Shown here: positions 1 to 8,620 of the stretch, one piece after another
Numbering within the stretch: position 1 is the first letter of the stretch
Layout of the letters: each line of letters opens with the position of its first letter
DNA from: Myxococcales bacterium
GTDB taxonomy: Bacteria; Myxococcota_A; UBA9160; SMWR01
Direction: 5' to 3'
DNA length: 64,000 nt
Assembly (NCBI GenBank): GCA_022561775.1
Contig: JADFQO010000006.1
Span: 1-64,000 of the forward strand
Program-made: the position numbers and the translations under genes
Notes under the pieces: generated by a model
The model's input: only the letters and a program-made list of their open reading frames with translations
Told to the model about the DNA's origin: nothing
Databases searched by the model: none

Positions 1-486
1 CCGCAAGCGCTCTTCGTCGTGACTGTCGATTGCAGCTGGGCAGATGTTGAAATCGCCGCACAGAATGATCGGTTGCTCGCGATCCGCGACCTGCTCGAAG
101 TGACGCGCCAGATCGTCGAACCAGGCGAGTTTCTTCGGAAAGTCCGGGTGGTCGATACTCTTGCCGTTGGGGCAGTAGACCGTCGTGAAAGCCAGGTCAC
201 CAATTTCGACACTGAGCAGCCGTGCGCCAGATTCGCTCTGGCCCGGCAACCCCCGTTGGGTCACGCGGGCCGGTTCTCGGCTCAGGATCGCGACACCATT
301 CCAGGCTTTCTGGCCGTGACTCACGACGTGGTATCCGAGTGCTTCGAACGACTCACGCGGAAACTGCTCGTCGGTGAGTTTGAGTTCCTGTAAGCCGACG
401 ACATCGGGTTGGCGCTCCCTCAGCCAGTGCATCGCGAACTCGAGCCGGGCGCGAAGCCCGTTGATGTTCCAAGTCGCAACCCGCAT
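1..486 (-). CDS. xthA: Exodeoxyribonuclease III, N-terminal part (3' end beyond window)
   Basis: Base-excision-repair AP endonuclease and 3'-5' exonuclease of the EEP (exonuclease-endonuclease-phosphatase) fold. Read on the minus strand from ATG at 486, the 162 visible residues begin MRVATWNINGLRAR, with the family's metal and substrate residues Asn7 and Glu34 (GLQELKL). They reach the GDFN motif at residues 144-147, followed by NICPAAIDSHDEER. The family is normally about 255-270 residues, so roughly the last 100 residues lie outside the window. It is divergently oriented from the serine acetyltransferase gene, with about 120 bp between the starts. No frameshift is seen in the visible part. 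Confidence 0.95.
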   Translation of the reverse strand, partial: MRVATWNINGLRARLEFAMHWLRERQPDVVGLQELKLTDEQFPRESFEALGYHVVSHGQKAWNGVAILSREPARVTQRGLPGQSESGARLLSVEIGDLAFTTVYCPNGKSIDHPDFPKKLAWFDDLARHFEQVADREQPIILCGDFNICPAAIDSHDEERLR

Positions 487-503
487 CGACTCCCCTGCCG
501 CCG

Positions 504-531
504 TGGCACCCGTTCGCCATGGCACCCGTTC
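504..531. repeat. 12-bp direct repeat in the xthA/cysE divergent region
   Basis: TGGCACCCGTTC occurs at 504-515 and again at 520-531, a 16-bp period. It lies 18-45 bp upstream of the xthA start codon. It could be an operator or leader element for xthA, or a chance duplication. No matching factor can be named. Confidence 0.4.
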
Positions 532-609
532 TAGCATAGGCCTCGAGGCGGATGCGCTCGGGCCCATTCTCAACAAGAAATACAGATAGGTTCTACAGCT
601 AGTTGCGCA

Positions 610-1530
610 ATGGTTTCGAGAAATTGCACGAAGAATGGCGCCGGTGGGGGCGCGCTGCGTGACGCCGTTCTAGACTATCTGGTTGGAAGCTCACTGGAGG
701 CTCCCCCAATGATCGACGAAATTCGGCTCGTCGCGGACGAGTTGATGGCACAGCGAGAAAAACGCGACCCCCTTACGGAGGCCAGAAAAGAAATCCTTCC
801 CTACCAGCGACGCGTCGCTGACGCGCTGGGGGCGTTGCGGGCGATCATCACGGATGATACGCCCTCCGGCCAGCTCACCAGCGACCTGCGCGTGATCCAC
901 GGCCTCGTCGCCGCGCTGATTGCGAGCGAGCGCGCCACCCGGTTGGTCCAGAAACTCCCGTCCATCCGCCACCTGGTGGCCACGGATCTCGAAGCCGCCT
1001 ATCACGGAGACCCGTCCGCATCGAGCTACGGAGAGATCATCGCCGCCTACCCGAGCATCGTCGCGGTTTCGGCTTATCGGGTGGCCCATTGCTTCCACGA
1101 GGTTGGCGAGAAGGTCGTCGCGCGCATCATGTCGCGGGACGCCCACAGCCAGACGGGTATCGACATCCACCCGGGCGCCAAGATTGGCGATCACTTCTTC
1201 ATCGATCACGGTACCGGTGTAGTGATCGGGGAGACTTGCAACCTCGGCAACCGGGTCAAGCTCTACCACGGCGTGACGCTGGGCGCGTTTTCGAACCGGG
1301 CGGGGCGCGGCGATGCCGGCAAGAAGCGCCATCCAACCCTCGAGAACGACGTCACCGTCTACCCGAACGCTTCCATCCTTGGTGGTGATACGGTGATCGG
1401 CGAAAGGTCAGTGATCGGCGGCAACGTCTGGCTGACGCATTCGGTTCCGCCCTACACGCGCGTTGCAATTGACGCCCCGAGCCTGCAGCTCCATCAAAAG
1501 CCCCCGGCGCAGTTCGAAGACGGGATCTAA
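610..1530 (+). CDS. cysE: Serine O-acetyltransferase (EpsC/CysE type)
   Basis: Transfers an acetyl group from acetyl-CoA to L-serine, giving O-acetylserine, the first step of cysteine synthesis in the cytoplasm. The 306-residue protein has a long helical N-terminal part (about 35-170) and a left-handed beta-helix made of hexapeptide repeats (about 178-290). The signature DIHPGAKIG (catalytic His187) is followed by FIDHGTGVVIGET and a KKRHPTLENDV loop, as in CysE and EpsC. The long N-terminus fits the EpsC group. An internal Met at 709 (MIDEIRL) is a possible alternative start and would drop a poorly conserved 33-residue leader. No cysK lies beside it. It converges with the dehydrogenase gene, with only 9 bp between the two stop codons. 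Confidence 0.92.
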   Translation: MVSRNCTKNGAGGGALRDAVLDYLVGSSLEAPPMIDEIRLVADELMAQREKRDPLTEARKEILPYQRRVADALGALRAIITDDTPSGQLTSDLRVIHGLVAALIASERATRLVQKLPSIRHLVATDLEAAYHGDPSASSYGEIIAAYPSIVAVSAYRVAHCFHEVGEKVVARIMSRDAHSQTGIDIHPGAKIGDHFFIDHGTGVVIGETCNLGNRVKLYHGVTLGAFSNRAGRGDAGKKRHPTLENDVTVYPNASILGGDTVIGERSVIGGNVWLTHSVPPYTRVAIDAPSLQLHQKPPAQFEDGI

Positions 1531-1539
1531 ACCGCGCTC

Positions 1540-2361
1540 TCAGCCCGAACGCCGCCCCCTGAAGCCATCCATGCTTCGGGTCACGCCGAGTGCGCGCGCG
1601 ATCCAATCGAAGACCGGCGCCGGAAGGAGGCGCGCGAGAAACACCACGCCGATCGCTCGTGGCAGGAGAAGGCGGCGTCGACCGCGTCGGATTGCCCGGA
1701 CGATTTGTCGGGTGGCGTAGTCGGGCGTGAGGACCGGAAACAGCGGCGTTGCCGCCGTTGCACCTTCGAACATGCCGGTCGAGATGAAGTAGGGGCAGAC
1801 GACGGTCGTTCGGATCCCCCGGTGACCCAAGTGGCGCAGCTCCGAGCGCAGCGCGTCATTGAATCCGACAGCTGCGTGTTTGCTGGCCGCGTAATCGGTC
1901 AGTCTCGGTGCGCCAATGAGTCCCGCTGCCGAGGCGATCGTGACGATGTGACCACGGCCGCGCTCGATCATGGTCGGCAGGAACGCGCGGGTCGTCCAGA
2001 TGGGCGCGAGCGCGTTGACGTCAAAAGTCTGCTCGATCTCTGCGTCCGAAATCTCGAGCAACGGTCGCCCCGAGACCACACCGGCGTTGTTGATCAGGAT
2101 GTCGATCGGGCCGTGCTCGCGGATCACGCGCTCCGCGGTGTCGTAAATCGAATCTCGGCGGGAGACGTCACAGAGGTAGCTCGCGCAGCGCATACCTCTT
2201 TCGGTCAGTTCTTTGCCAACGGCCTCCAGCGCGGCCTGTTCGCGGCCCCACAGGATCACCCGGGCACCCTCGGCGGCGAACGCCTCCGCCATCAACTTGC
2301 CGATGCCGCTCGAAGCGCCCGTAATCAAGATTTTTTGGTCGAGAAAGCACTTCACGCGCAA
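1540..2361 (-). CDS. Short-chain dehydrogenase/reductase (SDR family)
   Basis: NAD(P)-dependent oxidoreductase with a classical SDR Rossmann fold. Visible are the cofactor motif TGASSGIG (14-21), the NNAG motif (91-94) and the catalytic Ser144, Tyr157 (YAASK) and Lys161. At 273 residues it is typical in length. The substrate is unknown. The C-terminal extension with hydrophobic stretches (LLLPRAIGVVFLARLLPAPVFDWIA) resembles membrane-associated SDRs such as the retinol or sterol dehydrogenase-like group, which is only a weak hint. The first codon is TTG at 2361. GTG at 2355, two codons later and 7 nt after a TAGGG, is equally plausible. It is divergent from the CoA-transferase gene. Confidence 0.88.
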   Translation of the reverse strand: MRVKCFLDQKILITGASSGIGKLMAEAFAAEGARVILWGREQAALEAVGKELTERGMRCASYLCDVSRRDSIYDTAERVIREHGPIDILINNAGVVSGRPLLEISDAEIEQTFDVNALAPIWTTRAFLPTMIERGRGHIVTIASAAGLIGAPRLTDYAASKHAAVGFNDALRSELRHLGHRGIRTTVVCPYFISTGMFEGATAATPLFPVLTPDYATRQIVRAIRRGRRRLLLPRAIGVVFLARLLPAPVFDWIARALGVTRSMDGFRGRRSG

Positions 2362-2634
2362 ACCCTATCACGGAAGCGAGCGTCGCGCGGGGTTGACGAG
2401 CGTCGTCAGGGAGAGGTCGATCCAAGAAGAGCAGATCGTTGGCGGTCACGAGCAGGGTGCCAGCACGAGGAGCAACGATCCGGGCGGCCCGAGCGGCGAC
2501 GGCTTGGGGAATGTCATGGTTGGCGAGGCTTCTGGATGCTCGATCGGGTGGCTGGGATGGTGACGTGTGCGCGTTCACCGTCCATTTCACCTGGGCGGAT
2601 CGCTCGCGCCCGCTGGGAGTGATAGGGTCACGCT

Positions 2635-3828
2635 ATGGACGGGCCTCTCGAGGGAACTCGGATCGTCGACCTGACCGCGCTGGTTTCCGGGCCGATTGCG
2701 ACCATGATGCTCGCCGAGCAGGGCGCCGACGTCATCAAGGTCGAACCGCCCGGGCAAGGCGACCTCGTGCGCGCCATCGGAAACGCGCGATCCGGCATCA
2801 GCCCGCTGTTTGCAACGAGCAACCGCAGCAAGCGCTCGATCGTAATCGATCTCAAGCAAGCGGCCGGTGTCGAACTATTGAAACGGCTGGTGTCGACAGC
2901 GGATGTCTTCGTGCAGAACTTCCGCCCGGGCACCGCCGATCGCATGGGGTTCGGCGAGTCCGTCTTGCGCGCAATGGTCTCCGATTTAATCTACGTCTCG
3001 ATCAGCGGTTTCGGCGAAACGGGCCCATGTGCGCAACAACGGGTCTACGATCCGATCATCCAGGCGAGATCGGGGTTCGCTGCCATACAGCGAGATCGCG
3101 AAACGGGTCGCCCGCGCATGGTGCGCACCATCATGGCGGATAAATTGACCGCGCTCACGGCCGCGCAGGCGATGACGGCGGCGTTGTTGGCTCGCGAGCG
3201 AACCGGAGAGGGCCAGCACGTCCGGATCGCCATGCTCGATGCGATGGTTTCATTTCTCTGGCCCGAAGGGATGATGGATTACACGTTTGTGCGTGATGGA
3301 GACGAGCTGGGCCGGCAATCTCGCGAGCCGCAGCTCCGAGATCTGGTATTCGAGACGTCCGATGGTTTCATCACGGCGGCAACCGTTTCTGACCGCGAGT
3401 GGGAGGGGTTCGCACGCGCCGTGCAGCGCCCCGAACTCGTCGATGACCCTCGCTTTGTAGCCGGTACCGTGAGAATCGAAAATTGGGATGAACGCCTCGA
3501 TTTGATGGAAGAGGTGTTTCGCACCGACACGACCGCGCACTGGCTCGATCGACTTAGTGCGGAACAGGTTCCCTGCGCGCCGATCCTTGAACGCCACGAG
3601 CTGCTCACCGATGCCCAGATCGCCGCCAACGAACTGATCGAAGAGGTCGACCACCCGCAGGTCGGGCGGATCCGCCACATTCGCCCTGCCGCGCGCTTCG
3701 ATCGCACCGCTGCCAGGGTTCGCGGATTTGCGCCGACGTTGGGCCAGCACACGGACGAAGTGCTTGCGGAAATCGGACTGGAAGAGCCCGAGCTCGCTGC
3801 GCTTCGCGCGACGGGAACGATCGCCTAG
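2635..3828 (+). CDS. CaiB/BaiF family (class III) CoA-transferase
   Basis: Moves CoA between carboxylic acids or acyl-CoA thioesters. Family features are the N-terminal GTRIVDLTALVSGP..MMLAEQGADVIKVEPP segment, the NRSKRSIVIDLK segment, VQNFRPG, and the catalytic aspartate Asp139 in VYDPIIQA (equivalent to Asp169 of formyl-CoA transferase). Its 397 residues match the family. Start ATG 2635. Neighbours do not reveal the acyl substrate: it stands alone between a divergent SDR gene and the convergent ilvBN operon. In this family, roles in fatty or aromatic acid and carnitine-like degradation are common, but none can be assigned here. Confidence 0.9.
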   Translation: MDGPLEGTRIVDLTALVSGPIATMMLAEQGADVIKVEPPGQGDLVRAIGNARSGISPLFATSNRSKRSIVIDLKQAAGVELLKRLVSTADVFVQNFRPGTADRMGFGESVLRAMVSDLIYVSISGFGETGPCAQQRVYDPIIQARSGFAAIQRDRETGRPRMVRTIMADKLTALTAAQAMTAALLARERTGEGQHVRIAMLDAMVSFLWPEGMMDYTFVRDGDELGRQSREPQLRDLVFETSDGFITAATVSDREWEGFARAVQRPELVDDPRFVAGTVRIENWDERLDLMEEVFRTDTTAHWLDRLSAEQVPCAPILERHELLTDAQIAANELIEEVDHPQVGRIRHIRPAARFDRTAARVRGFAPTLGQHTDEVLAEIGLEEPELAALRATGTIA

Positions 3829-3945
3829 CCGGCGAACGCTTCGGATTTTCTTGTGGCATCGCACGACCCCATGCTGGCGTCATGCCCCTGGTCAAACCCC
3901 TCTGCGGGCGCTGGTTCTCTTTCATGCGCTAGCAGCGAATCCGTT

Positions 3946-4068
3946 GGGGAGCCGGGGGGAAGGGTTGCGAGCCCGGACAGACCATGGCTGATTTGACTTG
4001 AGCTTCACGAGCCGGGGCCCAGTTGGCCGGATCGAGTTCTGAGCGAGTGGCCCTTCTCCCGGCTCCCC
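3946..4068. repeat. Long imperfect inverted repeat between convergent genes
   Basis: The arm at 3946-3964 (GGGGAGCCGGGGGGAAGGG) is nearly the reverse complement of the arm at 4051-4068 (CCCTTCTCCCGGCTCCCC); 17 bases pair, with one small internal mismatch or bulge. The arms enclose about 86 bp without coding content. Either strand of RNA could fold into a long hairpin, suiting a bidirectional transcription end or a relic of a small mobile element. Confidence 0.6.
4009..4036 (+). repeat. Dispersed 28-bp motif, copy 1
   Basis: This 28-bp stretch matches 59808-59835 at 25 of 28 positions, including an identical 17-base core GGGGCCCAGTTGGCCGG. Both copies are intergenic and lie downstream of a plus-strand gene, and in both the motif is followed shortly by GAGTGGC. 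It may be a remnant of a larger dispersed element. Confidence 0.5.
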
Positions 4069-4176
4069 AGAGCAGACTCCACGTGCTGAATCGTGTGCTT
4101 AACACCGCCCCCAATTAATGAGGTTGGAGTGAGCGGATCTTGCGTCCCGATCCCTCGGGAATGAGGGGTCGCGCGC

Positions 4177-4698
4177 TTATGTGGTGCTCTTGCCTCGTGC
4201 CATTAGGAGTTTTCCGGAGCGCACGAGTTCTGCGATCGAGAAGGGGTGAAGCAGGCTGATCAGGGCGTCGAGTTTTTCGCTCGAACCGAACGCCTGCAGA
4301 ATCATCGAGTCGGCTCCGTAATCGACAACCCTCGCTTTGAAGTGTTCGGTGATTTGAAGGATCGCGGTGCGCTCCTCGAGCGGACATTCGATCTTGATCA
4401 GTGCGATCTCCGTCTCGTAGGCGAGATCTCCGGTGTGGTCGATTGCGTGGACGACGTCCACGAGCTTGGCGAGCTTTTTGATGATCTGCTCCAGCACTTC
4501 GGACTCGCCCGAGCAGGTGATCGTCATTCGCGCGAACCGACCCTCGGCGCCGGGGCTCACCACGAGGCTTTCGATGTTGAATCCGCGTTGCGAAAAGACG
4601 AGTGCGACCCGCACCAACACACCGGGCGCGTTGTTGACGAACAGCGAGATCGTGTGGATCTGCGGGGAGAGCTGGGCCAGCTGGGTTGCTGCGCTCAT
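4177..4698 (-). CDS. ilvN: Acetolactate synthase small (regulatory) subunit
   Basis: Regulatory subunit of acetohydroxyacid synthase, which confers feedback control by branched-chain amino acids on IlvB. The 173-residue protein starts with an ACT domain (HTISLFVNNAPGVLVRVALVFSQRGFNIESL, about 14-45, containing the valine-binding-type N..GVL segment). A second ACT-like domain follows in the C-terminal half (EIALIKIECP onward). The length is typical of the 160-175-residue IlvH/IlvN class. It lies immediately downstream of ilvB, with 1 bp between the ilvB stop codon and the ilvN start, so the two are almost certainly co-transcribed and translationally coupled. Confidence 0.96.
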   Translation of the reverse strand: MSAATQLAQLSPQIHTISLFVNNAPGVLVRVALVFSQRGFNIESLVVSPGAEGRFARMTITCSGESEVLEQIIKKLAKLVDVVHAIDHTGDLAYETEIALIKIECPLEERTAILQITEHFKARVVDYGADSMILQAFGSSEKLDALISLLHPFSIAELVRSGKLLMARGKSTT

Positions 4699-4699
4699 C

Positions 4700-6451
4700 T
4701 CAGGTGCTCCCGCTGGGTTTTGGGAGGGTGTGTTTGGGCTTCTCGATCAGCATTTCGCTCACGGAGGCGCCCGCCGGAATCATCGGGAAGACATTGTCTT
4801 CCTTGACGACTTCGGCCACCACCACGCAGGGTCCGTCGTATTCGTGTGCCTCGCGCAGGATCCGATCCGCGTCTGCGGGGCGGCGGATCCGGAACGCCTT
4901 GATGCCGTAGGCCTGGGTGAGCTTCACGAAATCCGGGTTCCCCTCGAGGTCGGCACCGGAGAGCCGATTTTCGTAGAACATCTCCTGCCACTGCCGAATC
5001 ATGCCCAGGAAGTTGTTGTTGATGATCAGGCATTTCACGGGCAGATTGTGGATGGATGCCGTCGCGAGTTCCGCGAACGTCATCTGGAAGCCACCATCTC
5101 CCACGACCGCCCAGACCTTCTTGTCGGGGTTTGCGAACTGCGCGCCGATCGCGGCCGGAAAGCCGAACCCCATCGTGCCCGCGCCGCCGCTGCTGATCCA
5201 ATGTCGATTGGACCGGGACCGACAGAACTGCGCGGCCCACATCTGGTGTTGACCCACGTCCGTCGTGATGATCGCCTCGCCTTGGGTGAGCGCGTCGAGC
5301 CGGTCGAGCACATGCTGAGCCCGCAGCCCTCCCTGCTTCGGGTATTTGAGGGGGTAGAGACGGCGCCACTTTTCGCACTGCTTCAACCAATCGGCGGTAT
5401 CCGCCATCTCGATCTGGGGAATCAGATCCTCGACCACGAGCCTCGCGTCGCCGAGGATCGACACATCCGGCCTGATGATCTTGTTGAACTCGGCGGGGTC
5501 GATGTCGATGTGGATCTTCACTGCGTCGGTACAGAAATCCGAAAGCCGCCCCGTGATGCGGTCGTCCCAGCGCCCACCGATCGACATGATCAGATCACAA
5601 CCCGCCACCGCTTTGTTCGCGTAGGCGGTGCCGTGCATTCCCATCATGCCGAGGTGAAGCGGGTGGGTTTCATCCACTGCACCCTTGCCGAGCAGGGTGG
5701 TGACGACAGGTGCGCGCAGTTTTTCGGCGAGGGTGGTGATCGCCTTGCCGGCTCCTGAGATGACGGCCCCGTGACCGACGTAGAGCACCGGACGCTTCGC
5801 GGCGCGCAGCAGTCTCGCCGCTTCGGCGATGGCTTCGGGTGCCCCGCGAGTCGTGACCTGGTATCCCGGCAGATCGATTTCATCGCAGAAGGGCGCGTCA
5901 CACGGCCCCTGACCGATGTCCTTGGGGATGTCGACGAGGACCGGCCCCGGCCGCCCGCTGGTTGCGATGTGGAAGGCCTCGCGGATGATGCGCGGGATGT
6001 CCGCTGCGTTCTTGATCAGGTAGGAGTGCTTGACGACCGGGTAGGTGATGCCCGTAACGTCCGCTTCCTGGAACGCGTCCTTGCCGAGCATGGGTGTGAT
6101 GGTCTGGCCCGTCAGCACGATGATCGGCGCTGAGTCCATCAACGCCGTGAGCAATCCGGTCACGGTATTGGTGGCGCCGGGGCCCGAGGTGACGAGTACG
6201 ACTCCCGGGCGCCCCGAAGAGCGCGCGTAGCCATCCGCCATGTGGGTAGCGCCCTGCTCGTGGCGGGTGAGGACCAATTGGATTTTGGAGTCCACCAACG
6301 CGTCGAACAGGGGCATGGCGGCCCCGCCCGAGAGCCCAAAGATGTATTCTACGCCCTCGCGCTCCAGACATTGGATGATCTTCTCGCCGCCGGTCGGAAG
6401 TTTTCGACCCACGTCTTCTTGAATGTCCAAAATCCGGCTCCTTGAGTCCAA
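4700..6451 (-). CDS. ilvB: Acetolactate synthase large (catalytic) subunit
   Basis: Thiamine-diphosphate enzyme that condenses two pyruvates to acetolactate, or pyruvate with 2-ketobutyrate, in branched-chain amino acid synthesis. The 583-residue protein has the N-terminal pyrimidine-binding domain with catalytic Glu65 in RHEQGATHMADGYAR, a central domain, and the C-terminal diphosphate domain with the GDGGFQMT..NNNFLGMIRQWQ metal-binding motif. First gene of an ilvBN operon on the minus strand. The coding sequence is preceded by an AT-rich tract that must hold its promoter. No ilvC or leuA follows; the operon ends at the intergenic region beyond ilvN. Confidence 0.96.
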   Translation of the reverse strand: MDSRSRILDIQEDVGRKLPTGGEKIIQCLEREGVEYIFGLSGGAAMPLFDALVDSKIQLVLTRHEQGATHMADGYARSSGRPGVVLVTSGPGATNTVTGLLTALMDSAPIIVLTGQTITPMLGKDAFQEADVTGITYPVVKHSYLIKNAADIPRIIREAFHIATSGRPGPVLVDIPKDIGQGPCDAPFCDEIDLPGYQVTTRGAPEAIAEAARLLRAAKRPVLYVGHGAVISGAGKAITTLAEKLRAPVVTTLLGKGAVDETHPLHLGMMGMHGTAYANKAVAGCDLIMSIGGRWDDRITGRLSDFCTDAVKIHIDIDPAEFNKIIRPDVSILGDARLVVEDLIPQIEMADTADWLKQCEKWRRLYPLKYPKQGGLRAQHVLDRLDALTQGEAIITTDVGQHQMWAAQFCRSRSNRHWISSGGAGTMGFGFPAAIGAQFANPDKKVWAVVGDGGFQMTFAELATASIHNLPVKCLIINNNFLGMIRQWQEMFYENRLSGADLEGNPDFVKLTQAYGIKAFRIRRPADADRILREAHEYDGPCVVVAEVVKEDNVFPMIPAGASVSEMLIEKPKHTLPKPSGST

Positions 6452-6644
6452 TTTCGGTTCTTACTCTAGCTTAACTGAGAGTAGAATCTATAGAAACATC
6501 GTTTTAATACAAAACTTCTGTATCCCCGTGGGGATATATCAAAAGTATCGGTATAATCCGTTAAAACCTAGACATCTAGAAGAAAATGAAGTCAAAAGAT
6601 GATTGGAAATTAGAAACATTTCAATTTATGAGAGATCTAAATCT
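6452..6644 (-). promoter_or_regulatory. AT-rich ilvB upstream region with two palindromes
   Basis: About 190 bp of conspicuously AT-rich DNA inside otherwise GC-rich sequence, between the end of the glycosyltransferase gene and the ilvB start. It contains a perfect 16-bp palindrome TATCCCCGTGGGGATA (6521-6536) and a perfect 12-bp palindrome CTAGACATCTAG (6568-6579), both with 2-bp centres. Several TATA-like hexamers occur on the minus strand, but no pair with good -35/-10 spacing stands out. The location and symmetry fit a promoter with operators for a dimeric regulator of branched-chain amino acid synthesis. The regulator is unknown. Confidence 0.55.
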
Positions 6645-7979
6645 TCAAGATCGAAGTTTTTGACCGAACGTTGCCGATCGCGCTTCTCCTCGCTCCGCGG
6701 CGGCCAGCTGCTCCCGAACTTCCGCCAGGGGCGTGTCGTCCCGCGCCGCGACGAAGGACGCCATGGGCAGCGCCTCGCGGAGCGGAATCGAGGGGAGCCC
6801 GCCCGCTCGGAGGGCGTGGATCAGTTTCAGGGTCCGGAAGGCGTCGAAGCCGCTGTGGAGGTGTTTCGCGCGGGTCACCGGGTTCCGGCAGCGCTTTACG
6901 CCGATTCGAGCCGCCGCCCACGCGCCGGTCTCATCGAGGTGTGCCCGAAGTCGCTCCGCGTCTGCGCAGGGCCAGCCCCCGATCTGCTTCGCGAGCAGGT
7001 CGGCGGAGTCCGCCGCATCCCCGGCCTCCGCGAGTGCGCGGAGGGTTTGCAGCCAGGCGCCCAGGTAGGAGAAGACGTCTGGGTGATAGACGCGGAGCGC
7101 TGCGGGATTGCGCTCACGCCCCCGCGCGCGCTCGAGCGCTCGCCCCGTTCCGAACGGCGTGCGGTTCGAGGTGCGAGCGGAGAGGTGAATCGGTTCACCG
7201 TCGAGCGAGCGAATCGTCCCGACCTTCGCGAGTTTGTTGAGCAGGTAGAAATCCTCAGCGGCCAGGCGCTTCGGAAACCCGCGCACCCGAGCGTACGCGG
7301 TGGCGTGTACGGCGAGGGCGCTGCCGATGGTGTGAAACGCATAGGGTGAACCTGCGAATCGAAGCCCCGCCACGTAGTAGCGGAGTGAGACTTCGTATTC
7401 GAGCGCTTCCTGCGTAGCGTCGGCGTGTCGGAAAGGATAGACGAGGGCTGCGTCCGAAGCGTTCGAAGCGGCCGCTTCGAAGTAATCAGTCGGTAGCGCG
7501 ACATCCGCGTCGGTGCAGTGAATCCACGGAGACGCCAGGCGCCCCTCGGACCAGAGTGCGAGCGCGATATCCGCCGCGATCTTTCGCGCCAACCCAACGC
7601 CGTGTCGCATCGGAAGCTCGCGACCCGGCGTCGCGCGGTCGACGAGCAGGAGTGCGCCTCGCGGGTGCTCGTGGACGACCGCGTTTTGCGCGATCGGGAC
7701 GCCACGGCCGCCAGCTGCGCGGAGATCTTCGAGCATCGCGAGATTTGCGTCTCTCATCGATTGCGGAGAATCGACGCGGCCGTTGACGACGAGCACGGTC
7801 AGCACGTCGCCGAGCGGACCCGCCGGAATCGAGGCCAGCGCCGTGCGCAGTTCTCTCCCTTCGCCGTAGGCGGGAACCGTCAGGACGTGGCCGAATCGCC
7901 GCCGGAGCGCGCCGAGATCGCGAGCTTCGGGTTCCGCGTAGCGATCGAGATACTGCTTCTGGGCGCGCGACACGGTCAC
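6645..7979 (-). CDS. Putative family 2-like glycosyltransferase
   Basis: A 444-residue protein with a GT-A-like N-terminal half. It opens FGHVLTVPAYGEGRELRTALASI, a strand and acceptor-side pattern seen in family 2 glycosyltransferases. It then has IHCTDADVALPTDYFEAA (about 150-170), a DxD-type metal/nucleotide-sugar site, and later GFPKRLAAEDFYLLNKLA, which looks like the ED motif of the catalytic region. The C-terminal 180 residues are helical and not recognised. No membrane segment is seen, so a cytoplasmic or peripheral enzyme is likely. Start is GTG 7979, 8 bp after the stop of the MiaE-like gene, implying one transcript. Acceptor and sugar are unknown. Confidence 0.65.
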   Translation of the reverse strand: MTVSRAQKQYLDRYAEPEARDLGALRRRFGHVLTVPAYGEGRELRTALASIPAGPLGDVLTVLVVNGRVDSPQSMRDANLAMLEDLRAAGGRGVPIAQNAVVHEHPRGALLLVDRATPGRELPMRHGVGLARKIAADIALALWSEGRLASPWIHCTDADVALPTDYFEAAASNASDAALVYPFRHADATQEALEYEVSLRYYVAGLRFAGSPYAFHTIGSALAVHATAYARVRGFPKRLAAEDFYLLNKLAKVGTIRSLDGEPIHLSARTSNRTPFGTGRALERARGRERNPAALRVYHPDVFSYLGAWLQTLRALAEAGDAADSADLLAKQIGGWPCADAERLRAHLDETGAWAAARIGVKRCRNPVTRAKHLHSGFDAFRTLKLIHALRAGGLPSIPLREALPMASFVAARDDTPLAEVREQLAAAERGEARSATFGQKLRS

Positions 7980-7987
7980 ATGCGGTG

Positions 7988-8572
7988 TCAGTGCAGAGCC
8001 GCGTCGATCGGAAGCTCAGACACGATGCGCGCCTCGTCGTCGAGCATTTCAGACAGTCGGCTGCCGACGGTGCTCTTGTCGAAATACAGTTCGGCGAGAT
8101 CGATGAAGAGGTCACGGTGCCGCGCTTCGGATTCGCTCAGGTTCGCGTAGAAGGCAGCGAGCTCCGAATCAGCGGTGGGTTTCTCGAGGGCGGTCGCGAT
8201 CAGCCCGAAGCGCTCGCAGCCGCGGGCCTCTGCGATGCCCGCAATCAGCAACCGATCGAGAAAGTAGTCTTCGCGCCCCGTGCGGATCCGCTTCAGCAGC
8301 GCGTTCAGGTAGGGATCCTTGCGGTCGCGCGTCAGCACCAGGCCTCGATCCTCGACGAGCCGATGGACCTGCTGAAAGTGGTGGAGCTCTTCGCGAGCGA
8401 GTTCGATCATCAGACGCACGAGCTCTCGGCGATCGGGATAGTGGGTGACCAGCGAGAGCGCATTCGCGGAGGCCTTGCGCTCGCAGGCCGCGTGGTCGAG
8501 CAGAAAGTCGTCGAAGCTGTCGAGGACGACTTTCAGCCATTGATCCGCAGTTGCAACGCGCAGCTCGAGCAT
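7988..8572 (-). CDS. miaE: tRNA-(ms2io6A)-hydroxylase, MiaE family
   Basis: Di-iron oxygenase that hydroxylates the isopentenyl group of ms2i6A37 in tRNAs. The 194-residue protein has the ferritin-like four-helix arrangement with iron-ligand motifs in order: ACERK (about 29-33), REELHHF (about 60-66), EARGCERF (about 113-120) and SEARHRDLF (about 146-154). The length matches the family. Upstream miaA and miaB are not in this window. The downstream glycosyltransferase gene follows after 8 bp. The start ATG 8572 is 48 bp from the divergent esterase start. Confidence 0.9.
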   Translation of the reverse strand: MLELRVATADQWLKVVLDSFDDFLLDHAACERKASANALSLVTHYPDRRELVRLMIELAREELHHFQQVHRLVEDRGLVLTRDRKDPYLNALLKRIRTGREDYFLDRLLIAGIAEARGCERFGLIATALEKPTADSELAAFYANLSESEARHRDLFIDLAELYFDKSTVGSRLSEMLDDEARIVSELPIDAALH

Positions 8573-8620
8573 CTCGATCGAGGTTTAGCAGCTGGGCGAA
8601 CCAGCCGGTATGATTCGCGC

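Larger units (their letters stand above)
3829..4176. other. 348-bp intergenic region between convergent genes
   Basis: No coding region is supported. The stretch holds long inverted-repeat arms and a copy of a short dispersed motif, both listed separately. The stops of the CoA-transferase gene (+) and ilvN (-) face each other across it, so it probably contains the transcription ends of both. No simple stem followed by a T-run was found. Confidence 0.6.

Noticed and set aside
2362-2634. Small minus-strand coding sequence in the SDR/CoA-transferase gap
   Set aside because: The frame continues into the SDR gene in another phase and lacks a conserved sequence or ribosome binding site; the gap is better read as a divergent promoter region.
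7985-8620. Long in-frame extension upstream of the esterase
   Set aside because: It runs exactly opposite the MiaE gene, has no conserved domain, and the esterase homology begins just after GTG 8621.
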